Translations under genes and position numbers: made by a program
Notes under the pieces: model-generated
Database searches by the model: none
What the model saw: only the letters and a program-made list of their open reading frames with translations
Told to the model about the DNA's origin: nothing
Part shown: positions 9,983 through 23,800 of the stretch, piece by piece
Position numbering within the stretch: the stretch's first letter is position 1
How the letters are laid out: each line of letters begins with the position of its first letter
Source: Gavia stellata
Taxonomy: Eukaryota > Chordata > Aves > Gaviiformes > Gaviidae
Direction: 5' to 3'
DNA: 64,000 nt
Assembly (NCBI RefSeq): GCF_030936135.1
Contig: NC_082608.1
Location: forward strand, 5,801,035 to 5,865,034

Positions 9983-11900
9983 GGTAAGCAATATACCAAA
10001 AGCATTCTAAGCCATATTATTTTCTTATATCGGTCAAAATACAAAGATTTTTGTTAAGTAGAATTCATTCAGATCTGGTATGACCAAGAAGGGAATCTAG
10101 TCTACCATGTAATTTTTTGAGGCTTCTGTATTTTTGTTCAGCTTGCAGGTCAACTTTCTGCGTTCTTCTTCAAAGTAATTATATTTAAGTTTAGCTATTC
10201 TGGTATTATTGATTTACCAGCATGTAAACTATGTATTCATTTAACTTTCCTGATGTGTAAAGCTCACCTGAGAACATCTGTTTGGCTGGGCTTTGGGTTT
10301 CACAAGAAAAAGAGGGAGGAAATTTTATTACACTGCAGTAGTACCATCCGTACTGCTAAGTGAGGTTTATGCATACACCCAAAGATTTACTATCACATTT
10401 TATTGAAAGCCGTGTTTTCAGATTTCCTCACTTGATCATACACAGGACAAAATGATGCAACAAATCCAGGGACCTAAACCAGGGTGCTTTGATATTTTTA
10501 GGAAAACATTTAGCATCATTTGAGCACAGACACACTACTTTGAGTGATGACCTTGCATCCAGATTGCAAACAGATACTGCTTCTGGGTTCACACAGGTGA
10601 CGGTGTTGTAGATCTGTACATTAATTTCAGGTGGTTCTAGTAAAAAAAGATAGAAAAAGTGTTTTGCTTATCAGTAGTTCAGAGAAAAGCATTTAAGAAA
10701 ATGTGTTAGACAAAAATTAGTTTCTTTCTTGTCAAAGTATTATTTCTGTAGCTGGCAAAATAGGAAACTTTGGACTATAGTGGGGTTTGGAGGATTAACA
10801 GTATTGTGTTTGATGGCTCGATGAGGTATTCCTCTCAATCCTTGGTATCAAAGTTAAAATATTACTCACATTGACTGCGATATAGTTTTGCAACGTCCTG
10901 AACATGTACACTCAATTAACACAAAAACATTGTTCAAGCCACAGAATTTTGCAGTATAAGATCTACGGCATCTGCGTAACATGTAAATGAGCATTTAATG
11001 ATCATCTTGCATTCCTTAGCAAGATCAGGACCTAATACAGGCTAGACACTTTGAGGAATGGTTGGGTCTGAAAAGCCTGCTGATGAAGGTAACCATGTAA
11101 AAAAGATTTCTGGAAACATAACCTTCACAGGAGAGATGGTGGGAAAACATTTAGAGCAGAAAAAAAGAAACTACAGAGAGCAGGAAAGATATGAAGAAAG
11201 AAAAGCAGGTAAAGGTGGCTGCTACTGCATGGGGCAGTGGAAGGTAGATGATGTAGGACATGAACCCGAACGGAAGCGGTACAGCACTTCAGAGGTGCGG
11301 GCAAAGAGCTGGCATTTGAAACACGGAAGAATAGGAAATTGCAACAGGGTTTTAGAAGCTGAGACAGGGGTTTGGCCAGAATAATAACGTTATTAACTGA
11401 CTGAAGATTTTAAAGTGGTGTTTTGAGGACAGGAAGATAGGAGAAGGCTACAATAATTGAGGCAAGTGATAACCTTAGCATGGTATTTTTACTCATAGCT
11501 TAGAACAAAAAAAGTCCACCCTGTAATCATTGATTTTTTTATTTTCTCTGTAATTCTTGAACTTGAGATAGCATAGATTTTGTTGTCATCTTCCAAACCT
11601 TGACAAATTACTTCAGTTTTGGTATAGCGTTTTTGTAATTGTTCTACTGGGCTCAGAAAAAGTCTGATTACTAACAAAAACTAACTCCTGAGTTTTATTT
11701 TTATTTCGCTCCTTCTCTTCAGCACCTTTCTAGAGCTGAATTTTGTATGTATACGTATGTACAGTTAACTATAAACCAACACTCTGTGCGTCTATGTACG
11801 TATACCTGCTCAGCGATAGTATCAGAAGCTGGTATGTATTACTAAAACGTAAATAAGGAAAAAATCCAGCTGAGCTGTGCTCTGTAAAACGTCCATTTTC
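9983..11900. other. non-coding stretch before the AKTIP island
   Basis: No splice-consistent exon is recognised. A purine-rich open frame at 11058-11384 has low-complexity Lys/Glu/Gly content and no family resemblance. No clear AATAAA follows the putative terminal exon at 9950, so the 3' end of the upstream gene is unplaced. Confidence 0.5.
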
Positions 11901-12602
11901 AGAAACCTGCTAGAGGGAAAGCGGCAGAAGCCCGCGAGTGACGAAGTCATCACTAGCTAGCAGTCGAGGCCTGGGCTGGCAGGCGCATGGTTAGCCAGGC
12001 AGTCCCTGGAGGGGGACTGAGCCGGTGCCGGAGAGGACACAGGCGTGGGAGCTGCTCCAGGCCCTTCTCCCCTCGCACCTTCCCTGACTCGCTCTCCCGG
12101 GGCCGCCCCCCGACCGCCTACCGGAGGGCTCCGGCTCCAAAAGCGGTACACGGCCAGAGCGCTGCGGCCAGCGGTCCCCTGTGGGCGGACCCAGGGTAGG
12201 CGCCCGGCGCCCGTGTGGTGCACGGAGAGGGGGCCCGTCCTCCCCCCTTCTCCTGCCGGCTCTTGCCTTTCTTTCCTGCCTCTTTTCAACGCCCTTTTAG
12301 GTCGCGTGACGGCACTCCGGCGGTCTCACCCCGCCGCCTGCGCCGCACCCCCGCGGCCCAGGGCCCCCCTGCTGGGACAGAGGGACAGTGACGGACAGAC
12401 ACCGCCGCGGCTGCCAGGGCCCCCGTCCCTCCTGCAGCAGCACCGCTCCCCCCCTCCCGGACACGCGGCCTCGCGGGCGCCCTGCGCCCTTCGCGGGGCC
12501 GGGACCAACCAGGGGCCACTCGGCCCGTGCCCCGCCGCCATGCCGCCCCGCCCGCACGCCGCCAGCCCAGGCCCGCCCCCTCCCTTGGTCCCGGCCTGCC
12601 GG

Positions 12603-12898
12603 CCAATCACACGACTCCCTGCCCCCCACCGCCGGCCAATGAGAGAGAGTCATTTCGCTAAGCTCCAAATCCAGCGCTTTCTTCCTGCTGAGAGAATGAC
12701 AGGTGCGTCACCACTGCCCCATTGGTCCGGCCGGCCCGAGACGGACAGGCATGCGGACCAGTCCCCGTCCCAGGGTGGTACCCTCAGCGGTGGTCGGCCC
12801 CGCGCCGTGACAGGAGAGGGCGGTGGCTGTGATTGGCTGGCTTTGTCCCAGCCGCCCCGTCCCGCGGAGCCTTCCCGGAAGAGCCGGACGACGATTGG
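12603..12898. promoter_or_regulatory. cluster of five CCAAT (NF-Y) boxes
   Basis: CCAAT occurs at 12603-12607 and 12636-12640 on the + strand; ATTGG (CCAAT on the minus strand) occurs at 12721-12725, 12832-12836 and 12894-12898. All five lie within about 300 bp upstream of the probable AKTIP start. Confidence 0.6.
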
Positions 12899-12949
12899 CC
12901 GAGGGGAAGGCCAGGTCCGGATGTGCGATGCCGAGGGGCGGGCTTTAAA

Positions 12950-13041
12950 TGGGGCAGTGGCGGGGGTAGAGGGGGAGCGGTGGCGGCGGCTGGCGGGGCC
13001 TGGGCCGCGCGTGAAGCGGAGCGGCGGGAGCCTTGGCGCGG
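12950..13041 (+). other. AKTIP: AKTIP non-coding exon 1 (5' UTR)
   Basis: The donor GCGCG|GTGAGC at 13042 closes a GC-rich leader downstream of the CCAAT cluster. The AKTIP start codon lies in the next exon, so this exon would be wholly untranslated. The 5' limit is a guess from the TTTAAAT element. Confidence 0.5.
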
Positions 13042-13929
13042 GTGAGCGAGCGCCTGAGTGCGGCGGCACGACAGCTCCGGGCCCGGCCCAGCTCTGCCTT
13101 CCCGGGCGCGACGCCAGCGGTGGTCGCGGGGAGACAGTCCCCGCCGGCGCGGGAGGGCGGCGGACAGCCCCGGCCGCGCTGAGGGGCGGCCGCGGCGGCG
13201 GGTCGTCTGTCTGCGCCCCGCGGGGCCGTCACCTGTCGTCGGAGGGGGCTGGGCAGGCCCGGGCGGCGCCCGCCCGTTCGCCCCGCGAGGAGCTGCCACC
13301 GCCGCGCAGTGTCTGCCGGCCCGGACAGTCCTGTCCCTCACGGGGGACCGGCCCCGGCGCACCCGCCGCCTGAGGCATCCCGTGGCGGGGGCGAGCACCA
13401 GGGCTTGGGGCGGCCGCTCGGGGCCCGGGGGTGGCTGCCGGCGGGGCTGGGGCCCGGCGGGCCTCCCTCCACGCCCTCCTAAACGGCGTCGCTCTGCCGT
13501 GCCAGGCACAGCCGTGGCCTCGACGTGAAATACCGCCGGGGACTGACGGGGGAGGCTTCGCCCTGCTCAGGTCCCAGGACGTTGCAGAACTGTGTGAGGT
13601 TTTTTTTCCTTCCTGTCACCCACCAGTTCTCCAGCTGACAGCCCCCTCAGGAAGTCCAGCTGCCCTGTGCAACTTGGCAGGTCATCCCCTTGTGTCTTTT
13701 AAAGTGTTAGCTGTTGTACGAGGGCTGGTTTCGCTGGCGTAGATCATGATTTCTTTGAGAAGTCTGTTAGAGGACTGAAGTCACAGCAGCAGGTGTTGGT
13801 ATGAAAGGTGTAACCCATCTGTGGAGGAAGAGTTGGCAAACAGGCTTGACTGGTCAGTGTTCCTGTTGGCTGCTAGCATTCCTTCAGCAACTCCCCTGTT
13901 ACCCAGTGGCTTAAGGTCTGGGCTGGTGA

Positions 13930-13975
13930 AGTTCACAGAATCATTAAGGTTGGAAAAGACCTGTAAGAAGATCGG
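13930..13975 (-). repeat. CR1 3'-end scrap, antisense
   Basis: The + strand reads TCACAGAATCATTAAGGTTG followed by GAAAAGACCT, the reverse complement of the standard CR1 3' terminus (AGGTCTTTTCCAACCTTAATGATTCTGTGA). Only the last 40 or so bases remain. Confidence 0.8.
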
Positions 13976-15902
13976 GAGTAGGTGCGCTGAGGAGAAATAA
14001 ATTCTGATGGAAACTGACAGTTACAGTTGCTGGACAAACGTGTAATAGTGTTGTGATCGACATGTATTGTTTTTCTTTTGCGCTCTGCCTAATCAGCTCT
14101 GTTTATTGTCAGCTGCAGGAGTGGTTGTCTTCTCTTTTAGGTAGGGAATAAAAATGCATAAAAACATATATACAAAACTTCATATTATATATATATATTA
14201 TATGTATGTCTATACATTTTTTTTCTTCTTGAAGAATCATTCATGTTTCCAGAAAATATTTAGAAAAGTGCTCTGTTCCAGGCAGATGAAGTTGTTGCCG
14301 AATTGGTTTAGCATTGTATTTAATGACTCTGCTGATGACAGGGAAAAAAATATAACACATGATATAACAATAGGTATAAATAATAGAAGTGATCTTTAAT
14401 GAGAATACCTAGTGTAGAGAAGGAAAAGGTACAAAAGCAAAGTACTTAAAATTTTGGTTTTCATTAGTGATAACTTTGTGTTTTGCAGTATTTTAGAGTG
14501 ATGATGAAGTACTGCATGAGTTTACACTTGCTCTGATTGCTCTCAAGTACTGTGTACCTCGGTGCTGGTGAAGGTCAACATAAGGTTATGTTTGGAGGCA
14601 GGTGGCTTTCTTGGTCCAGGTGTGATAGGACCTTAGTAAAGCAGTGCTGTGTAGATGTTAGAAGGCCTTTCCAAGAAGCAGCATTTGAAATAATGTTTCT
14701 TCACAAGTTTGGGTTGTGCCTTTTTTAATTGCTGTTGTGCTAGAAGGAAAACACTAGAGAAAAAGTTATCTATAAAAGCCTGTGGAGTGGGACCGCTTAG
14801 GAGCGTTGCTGTTGCTTTCTGTTCTTGAAGCAGTAGAAATTAGTAGCACGTATTACTGAACGGCACGCTATTAAGCCTCCTCTTAAGTGAGGCACTGTGA
14901 ATGATGGCAGTGTGAGAGGAGACAGGGTGATGATTTTGAGTGTATTTATTCCCTTTTCATAAAATGAGGAGAGAGTATAGGGTTCTTTCAGGAAGCTGAT
15001 GGTTTCAGTAGTTAGAGCACTGTAAGCTGCCATAATGGTAGGTACCTTGTAGTAGACGCTGTAGCCCTGTGTAAGACTGAATGACTAAACTGCCTAGAAA
15101 TTCCACTTAACGATATTGGGACTTGGCTGTCCTTGTTTGCTGCAGACCTTCTGCATAGTGAGAAATAGGATAAACAGTCTAACTTAAATGTGCTGTTACT
15201 TTATTTTTTATATATATATATTTTTTTTAATTATTCTTGTGATTGATGTGGGGTAGTAAATTGTGAGGTGAAGGCACTAGAGAGCATAAGCAGTTGCAGG
15301 TAAGTTTCCTGTACTGAAATCATTCTCCACTCCCATGTAGCATAGCTGTAAGGAGCATAGCTATAAGTGTGATTTGAAAGAAACAAACTCTAAACCACAT
15401 TGAAAGGCTTTTTAAATGACCCTTCTCTGGGAAGCTGGTACTCTGAGGTTATTAGTTTTCCATCACAAATAGTATTTTAATGGGTGAATGAGACTGGAGA
15501 CAGTTTAACAATAAGTTTAGGACAACACCATGTATCACTTATTACTGGCAGGTAACTGGATAAAAGATCTCTGTGCAGGCGAATCTCTGTAGTTTAACTA
15601 GAGCTAGAATAATGTTTTATTCGGAGGTATAAACCATTCTTAATAGCCTGTAAGTAGGCATCTCTATAATGAAAAGCTTTTCCACAAAGCTGGAAGTGCA
15701 CTGAGATGCTTGGCTGCTTTCTGAAAGGTGGAGTTGGTGACTGAACTCCATCTAGCACCAGTTATCAAGCTTCTAGATCAGTTCCCTGTTTCACTGGTAA
15801 TAGGTTAGGCTGTTTTTTACGTACATACCTCATTCTTTGTCCTGCTTAACTCCTGTAGCTCGCATCTCTGGTCCTGGCATAATACAACTTATATTACCTA
15901 GT

Positions 15903-15965
15903 CTTAAAAAAACAACAGCCCAGCCCAAACCAAACAAACAAAGAAAAAAATCCCACCCAAACCCC
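15903..15965. repeat. C/A-rich simple tract
   Basis: This is a run of AAACAAC, CCCAAACC and AAACAAAC words, the complement of the G/T tracts elsewhere. It lies in AKTIP intron 1. Confidence 0.6.
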
Positions 15966-17737
15966 ATAATCACTCCAGATTCCAGCTAATTGTCTTCCAA
16001 CCTGTATCTCAGCTTCCACCACTTTTCTCTTGTCAAAGCCATAGCACTCAGGTACTCTCTTTGTGCGTCAGTTCCTCCACCCTCTCGTTACACTGAAGTT
16101 TCCCGAGGAAGTGCCTTGTTCCTTCCTAGCCTAGCGTCTTGTTGTCTTACTTAGTTTGGCCGGGTTTCATGGAAGAGAAAAGGCCCATGGCATAGCCCTC
16201 TGGCATGGCTCTGCTTTCCAGACAGGAGATGGGGAAAAGTGAACACATCTTCTCCCTGCTATCACAGGGCACGCCCCAGCACGGTAGCTGTGCTTTGACT
16301 TTCTGTTTTCAGTGGCTCAGAATGATGTGAATCTCTCTGGCTGCTGAAGAGGAAAAAATATCTGGAGGAATCATGTGTACTGGAATGTTTGAGATGATTT
16401 TGGGGTGGGGAAATTAATTAATTTTCATCACTTTTCTGAATGGTGCTTGCATTTTTTGAACGCTGGGCTGCTTTATAATCTAGAAGGATACCTATGATTT
16501 GATATCAGTGTTTCTTTTAAAAAAATTAGCACTGCTGGACTTTCTTTGGATAAATTGGCTGGCTTAGCTTTTTTTCTTTTAACAAGATTGGCACTTATTT
16601 TCCTTTTAAGAAGATTTTTGATCATACTAATAGCATTTTCTCTGTAAACTAACCAAAGCAATGGGTGAACAGGTGGTGCCTTGCTTACTGTGGAAAAACT
16701 TAGTGTTGACCACAGTAGAAGCCTGTGCCATTTTCTCTATTTCCCTCTCATCTTATGAATTGCCTTGGTCAATGTTGTACAACTTCCTATTAAAGAAATT
16801 GAGTAAAGTGAATTGCCTCAAAACCTTAGTTCATGTAGCCAGAAATGGGGTGTGGGGAGGGGAAGGGAAACTAGGAGAACTGGAGGTAAAAAAGAGAGTA
16901 GAGGAAATAGGCTGTGCCAGACCAGAGGTGCTGTAGATGAGAGTTCTTGCACAAACAATAGCAAGGCTTTAAAAAAAAAAGAAAGAGAGAGAAAAACAAG
17001 GGCATACACAGTAGATGACACATTGAAACTCCAAATACTGCTGAAGTCCTTGTTATTGAACTGCTGATCTAAAGAGCACTAAGCCTTAGTGCTTGTAATG
17101 AAGCCATTAAATAATCTACAGAAAATTCTGTGTTCTGTGGCTTTGTCTATTCTTGGTGGTGTTCCAATACAGATGAAAACAAAATGACACATGACAGATC
17201 CATGATGCAAACTCAATGGGAGGATCATCGCTTTCACTGGGAATGGCAGAGATTTTTTCAAACTGGAGTGCTTCAGAAACATGCAAAGTCAGCAGTGTAT
17301 GTGAGGGGCAACGCTTAACCCTGAGTACAAGAGTAAGCCATTGTAGTACTGTCCAGTGCTGGACTTGAATGGTGAAGTGATAACTTTTTAAGATTTGCAT
17401 GTGTAGAGGATCTTTCTTGATTGTGCTGAGCCAATAGATGGTCTTTTTTCCAGCTGGCAAGACAAAACATGGAATGCAGAATCTAGAGTGTCTTTCTAGC
17501 AGAAAGGAGGCAGGGATTCAAGCACAAAAATTATTTCATAGGCAACTATATTATTGTCCTGTAGTCTAATATGTAATAGAGCTTTGGCAATTTTAACTAT
17601 TGTCAGTCTTAACTGCAAGAAGTTTTCTTCTGAAGTCACAGGAATGTAAAGCTGGCTACAGAATTAGATCTGAATCCTATTTATATATCGAGTCCTGTTT
17701 ATCTGTTAGAATGCATATTCATTCTGTGTATTTTTAG

Positions 17738-17853
17738 GGTATAAACCAGAGAGGCCTGAGGACGCTTTGAAGACGCTGAAAAGTTGCAGTCCTTTATTTG
17801 GAATACACGTTATGAACCCTTTCTGGAGCATGTCTACAAGTTCTGTGCGCAAG
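17738..17853 (+). other. AKTIP: AKTIP exon 2 (5' UTR plus first 14 codons)
   Basis: The acceptor tgtatttttag precedes an untranslated part to 17811. The ATG at 17812 begins [14 protein letters not shown], and the donor AAG|GTAGAT follows at 17854. The coding part is 42 nt and ends in phase 0. Confidence 0.9.
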
Positions 17854-20800
17854 GTAGATATTTAATGAATGAATGCCATAAGGTGCTAACATGCATTGAG
17901 GGGCAGTAGCAATTCTGGAAAAGACTGTCAGATGATCTACAGATACAGTTGGAGAATGTGTTTTATCCTGAGGATTGTGATCATCTTCAATAAAAGCGTA
18001 AGCTAGCTTTGAGCTGCGTTAACTGGAATGTGACTGTGGATAGAGTCTACTCCAGAATTTGTTGATTTTTCTGATCTGAAGCATCTTTAAGTAGGAAAGA
18101 TGAAACAAACTCGTTCAAATGGTTGAAACACTTGTTTCTTAGGACATTTGTTTACTGTTTTATATAGCCTTTAGTGAGGTATTGCACGTGCAGTGAACGT
18201 TGACAAAACTGCGCCTCCATAATGCTATTGCTACTTTAGATTGTGCGTATAAAAGCTTCTCAGCTTCTCATTTGCCCTTCTTCAGTGCTAGGGCAAATTA
18301 CATAACTTTGTTGATGATGCTTGTGCATAGGTATTGTTACTAGTCCAAGTCTCAGGCTCTTCGAAACACTATAGCCTAAATCTTCCCTTTAGTCACCACA
18401 GCTAGCATAATCACAAGTCTGTAGCCTGCAGGTTTGTCTTGGCAATCTATAGAATGATTTTGATGTCTGTACTTAGTACAGTGTTCTCTAGCAGTATAGC
18501 AGTGACCAATTAAGTAGAAAAGGGGTTTTTTTATTTGTTTTTTCTTTTTTAATAAAAGACAGCGTAGGCATAAAAAAGTTGCTATAGCAAAACTGTTTAA
18601 ACTGGGCTTGATAGCACTGTCAAATGGTGATTCTCCCACAGTGGGAATGGGCTATATGATCAGCTCCAAGTGGGATGCTGGTGTCTTAAGCACAGGCAGG
18701 AAGTGAAATACATGAAGTTTTCTGTAGAAAGTTCTTATTTCATCTCAGCTTTACTGCAGTACTTTTAAAGACTCTTTGGAGTCTAGAACGTGAGGATGCT
18801 TGTCAGTGGAAATGATTTATCTTAATGCACTGCGTGCTAGAAATAGATTGAATTCTAAGCTGATGTTATATACTGTCTGGTTCAAGTTTCTAAATAAATG
18901 TAAGCCTCCTTAAGCATTTGTCCTAATCTGCAGATTTCCTATCCAGCATTGATTATTTTTGTACTTGCAGGCTAGGCTTGATTGAGTAAAAGTCTATTTA
19001 AAAACAAAGAGACACCACCCCCAAGCAATGGAACACCGAAACCCAAGATATGTTTTCATTGGCCAAACTTGTAATTAACAAGGTTGGGCTTAAACCTGTG
19101 TTAAAATATGTTCGTATGTTAAATGTTTATGAAATACGGCCTGTAATCTTGTGGTTCTCTTTTAATCTAACAGAGACCCGACGCTGAAGAGAAAACTTTG
19201 AGTGGAGAGCTGCGAACCAGTCCTCTACGAGCGTCTACAAAGAAACAGTTGCCTTCTATTCCAAAGAATGCTGTGCCAATAAGCAAGCCTGCTTCACCTG
19301 CCACGTCGTCTCAGTCGACAAATGGAACACATGCTTCTTATGGGCCTTTTTATTTGGAGTATTCCCTCCTTGCAGAATTGTAGGTTTTCACTTTTTTTGT
19401 CTCTTAGGTCACTGGGCTTATGCTTCAGTGGGGAAAAAAACTTGTGTGGTGACTCTGTCATAGTCCTTGAAGAAGGCAGTAAAACTTAAGTTCCACAAAA
19501 TTATTTTTCTGGAGCAGCAGTCTCAATCTCTTGAGGTAGAAGGGGAAAGGAAAATGAGATGAGATTTTGAGGGGTGTGCTTAGATGTAATTCTCTGCATT
19601 ACGATGTTTCTCAGTCTTGAAGTAAACACATTTTGGGTTTAGGCATCCTGACCAGTTATCCTAATAGCTTTTTGTTCAGAAATACGGTATTTTTGTCTAG
19701 CAGGAAGATGGTTATGAATGTAGGGTACTGTCTAATGGATTTAGGATGTGGGAGCTTCCTTCTGTTGTTACACGGAACGCTTGAACGCTGCCTGATATGG
19801 CTTATTAAGTGGATATTAGGAGACTATATTCTTTCCTGTCTTTCAGTGATATTTAACATGAAACTTAGGAGGTAGGAGTGAGTGCGATTTAAATACCTTT
19901 CTTTGGATCAGTTGCATTTGATCCAATCTAGTGATTTGTAGACTGTTGTGAGAGCATAGAAATCTCTATTTGTCTGCAAAACTTTCTAGTTATATAAAGT
20001 TACGTAAACTGTTTTTTGCTACAAAGCTGAAGGGACTTCCTCTGTAATAGACATACTGGATTCTCAAGTATGTAGTGCCTTTTGGAATGAAATCCCTGGA
20101 GTCCTTATGCAACACTAAGTTTCAGTCCTTGCATTTAACCATTAAATTGAAAGTGAGAACTCTAGAAACAATATCTTTTCAGGGAACTGACCCTGACTTC
20201 TTAATTCAAGAAAGATGTTTTTCTTCTGCAGCATGCAAAAATATATTGGTATCATAATGTAAACTGCTCTAGTTTAACAAATTATTAGGGAAATAATGAT
20301 TAATATTATGGAAATAGTAAGCAATATTTTTCATTAAGACTATTGTTTATTTGTGCAAGCATGCGGAGTTCAATGTAATGGGCCTATATGCCAAGTAACT
20401 GGAAAACCTATGAAGCAAATAATTTGGTTTATCATTTATAGTGTTCAGTAGAATCTGCATACCATACAACTACAGCTCATTAAACTTACTAGTAACTTCT
20501 TGTCTTCGCTGATTTGAAAAACAGTAAAAATATAACATTTTGCCCTGGTAGTACTGTTGATTATCAAATGGACTTTCCTAAAAGGTAAAGGGAGAGGTAG
20601 AAACTCTTTTCATAATGCACTGGTCATTAATGACTGAAGATTGTGTCTAGATTATCATCACAAGAAGTGAAATAGCAAATAAGTGCAAGTTTGGGAAGAT
20701 GACTTGGTCTGTCCTGTTAATGAGATGTCTGGAATCACTCAATCCAGACCTCTAATATACCCTGCTTCTTGACTGTCCTTTTTATTCTCTGTTGTTTTGT

Positions 20801-23800
20801 CAGTTGCGAGCGTAATTTCTGTTTCACCTGCAGCGTAGTCTCATCTGAAACTGAAAAACTGCTTGCTAAAAATTGAAGTTAAAGCTTTGGTCATGTTTCA
20901 GAATTAACTATAATTGACTGCAAATCTGCATTCAAAATTACTTAATTGCATTTCTTTTTTTCTTCTTTACTTTGAAACTGGGGATTCAGTAGAAAAGTGG
21001 AAATTTCAGTACTGACATGCATTAAATGCATCTACTGGGGAAATAATTTATTTCTACTTCTCTACGTACAGTTTTATCAGGAGAAATAATGTTTCCTGTT
21101 AGTAAGTCTTTAAGTGAAGGCGTAGGAAAAGCAAGAGTGAAGGAATATGGTTTCACTAGTTTTCAGCCACCTCCTTCGGTGAGCAATCTGCCCTTGGGAA
21201 TTGAGTGCAAGTTTGTGGAAGAAGTCCCCTGTTAAGCTATTGGTAGTACGTTCTGGGCTTACTGTTGTCAGCTTGCTGTAGATTTAGTGTAGTTGTAGAG
21301 CTATTCTAAATACTGATTCTAATTGCAGTACCTTGGTTGTAAAGCAGAAATTGCCAGGTGTCTATGTGCAGCCATCTTACCGATCAGCATTAAGTAAGTT
21401 TGAACTTAATTTTTAAATTTTTATATATCTATTTTTTTTTTTTTTTAATTCATTCACTCAAGCAAACTCTCTCACTTGCAGTGTGGTTTGGTGTAATATT
21501 CATAAGACATGGGCTCTACCAGGATGGTGTGTTTAAATTTACTGTCTATATTCCTGATAATTACCCAGACGGAGACTGCCCGGTAAGTGGTTGTGTGTGT
21601 CTTGGGTTTTTCTTGTTTTCTGGTCTTTTAAGTATGACTTTTTGTTAAAGCTAATATACCAATTAGCTTCTCATTTCCTTCAACTAGTTTTGTTCAGTTG
21701 GCTGGGCTCATTTGCGATGTCTCGTACGTATTTCCTAACATCTGTGGAGGAATCATGTTACTCTGATTACTGAGGCTGGTGTAGAGTGAACTTCTGAGGT
21801 TAGATGCATTAGAGTATTAAGTAATCAACTTGTTCTTTACCTTGGCTCTTGATCTGCTACTTCCTTGGTGAGGAAGTTAACGTTGAAACACTTAAAGAAG
21901 TATCCAAATTCTGAGTAGTGATATAATGGGACATAAAATCCAGGCACCTGCACTGTACTTGCCGTAGTACTGCAGGATTTGTTGCCTGTCTCTCTTCTAA
22001 ATTACATTGAAACAAAGAACTGAAAGAACTCGAGGAGAAAGTTGGTGAAACAAAGGGAGAGGGAGATAGATAGTATGGTGTTACCTTCCATCTCTGCTTT
22101 CTCTTTTTCTCTTAGGGAAAAGTATCCAAGTTATTACATCAATTAAAAAAAAAAAAAAAAAATTCTTGTGGCAGTCTGACTCTCGAGAGCAGAGCAGCCA
22201 GCCCTCTTGGCCAAATTTCTTTAAGAGGAGGACTGGGGGACAGGTGTATGTAACTGCTGTAGCTGAGAATGAGTTGCTATGTCAGGAAGCTGTCTGTTTG
22301 GTGTCAAGTTTTGTATAAAGCCATCATCTTTAAAAGGACAGAACTGGTAGGAAACAGTTTCTTTCAAAGATTAGACTTTGGTATCTCTCATACAGCCATT
22401 ATTCTTTTGCTAGCATAGAGCTTTAAAACCTTTCTGTTGAAACTAAGTTTTCCTTTGGAAGACTGCAGGAGCACCGGAGGAAACTAGGTGTACAGAACTG
22501 AAGAAACCGTGGTGTCACTGCACAGTTTACTTAAAAATGTATTGGGTAAAAAGTATTGATTGTAGCTCAAGTATGTAAAAAGCTTTCAGTCACAAATAGC
22601 TAAACCAGAAAAACTCCTTTAATCTGCTCTTACCAGATATTATTACCTGTTTTGGCACTAGTGCTTGTGCAATTAGCTGGATTAGTTTCCTGATTTGGTG
22701 ATAAGCATGTGGGAGAGGACAAGACCCTGCATGTAACATGGGTGTGTTGGGTTACCGTTTCACAGTTGGTATAAATCACTTCAGGTTGCTTTCTTTTAAT
22801 ACAGTAACAATTAATTAGTATTTGGAAGCAACATCTCATTGACCTTCACCCAGTGGTTTTAACATTAGGATTGAAGTTGTCATAATTAATGTCCTTTTTC
22901 TAATGCAGCGCTTGGTTTTTGATCTGCCTGTCTTCCATCCACTGGTAGATCCCTTATCTGGTGAACTGGATGTGAAAAGAGCATTTGCAAAATGGAGGTT
23001 AGTGGTAACTCGTTGATGCGTAATTTGAAAGAAGTTTGTTCCTTTCTTCATTGTGTTTTGTTCTTTTTAGGCGAAATCATAATCACATATGGCAAGTATT
23101 AATGTATGCTCGCAGAGTCTTCTACAAGATTGATACAACTAGTCCTCTGAACCCTGAGGCTGCAGTTCTGTGAGTATCTTTTCATGCATACAGACATGGT
23201 CTCTTAAGAGATTTTTGCGTAGACTTGCAGAAACAAGAGGTTTGTAAAATTATCAGCTCTTGGTCTCTACCTCTAGAGCTGGTTGCACTAGGAACTGAAA
23301 TTGAGGCTTTGCCAAGTCTGTGCTTCTACAGCAAACCTGTGCCTCCTTGCAATTACTTAACATTACTTCTCTCTTGCAGGTATGAAAAAGATATTCAGCT
23401 GTTCAAAAGTAAAGTGGTGGACAGTGTCAAACTGTGCAGCAGTCATTTATTTGATCAGCCCAAAATAGAGGATCCCTATGCAATCATGTAAGTACCATGA
23501 GCAAATTGATCATGTCCTAATGTTTCGAGAACAAGTTTAGGTATAGATGTTGATTTGAAGCCTTTCTCTGCCAAGCTGACTGACCTGTTCTTTTCTTACA
23601 TTTATAGCAATACTTTGAATATTCCTACCCTCATTTCGTTCTGTTCAGTATTGAGTGAACCTTAAATATTTATCATCAGACACTTGTCTACTGTTTTTTC
23701 ACTAAGTAACCAAGACTTAAAAAAACCTCAAACCTCGACAAAACCCCAAACAAACCAACCCCAAACCGAACAAACAAAAAAGCCCCCAAACACCCACCTC

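Larger units (their letters stand above)
11930..13560. promoter_or_regulatory. AKTIP: CpG-island promoter of AKTIP
   Basis: This is a sharp change to GC- and CpG-dense sequence, with many open frames on both strands that reflect composition only. It contains five CCAAT boxes (12603, 12636, 12721, 12832, 12894), GC boxes, and a TTTAAAT element near 12944 just before the probable transcription start. A strong donor at 13042 marks the end of non-coding exon 1. CCAAT boxes in both orientations leave room for divergent transcription, but no minus-strand first exon could be identified. Confidence 0.75.
13042..17737 (+). other. AKTIP: AKTIP intron 1
   Basis: This intron of about 4.7 kb runs from the CpG-island donor to the acceptor tatttttag at 17737. 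It holds a CR1 scrap (13930-13975), a C/A-rich tract (15903-15965) and AT runs near 14180 and 15210. No other exon was recognised. Confidence 0.55.

Noticed and set aside
11058-11384. A 108-codon frame rich in Lys, Glu and Gly
   Set aside because: It arises from purine-rich sequence, has no family resemblance and shows no splice link to the exons at 8.3-9.2 kb.
12045-13373. A 442-codon open frame on the + strand in the AKTIP CpG island, with several long frames on the minus strand
   Set aside because: High GC removes stop codons in every frame. The product is Pro/Arg/Gly/Ala low complexity, and the real promoter signals and exon 1 donor lie inside it.
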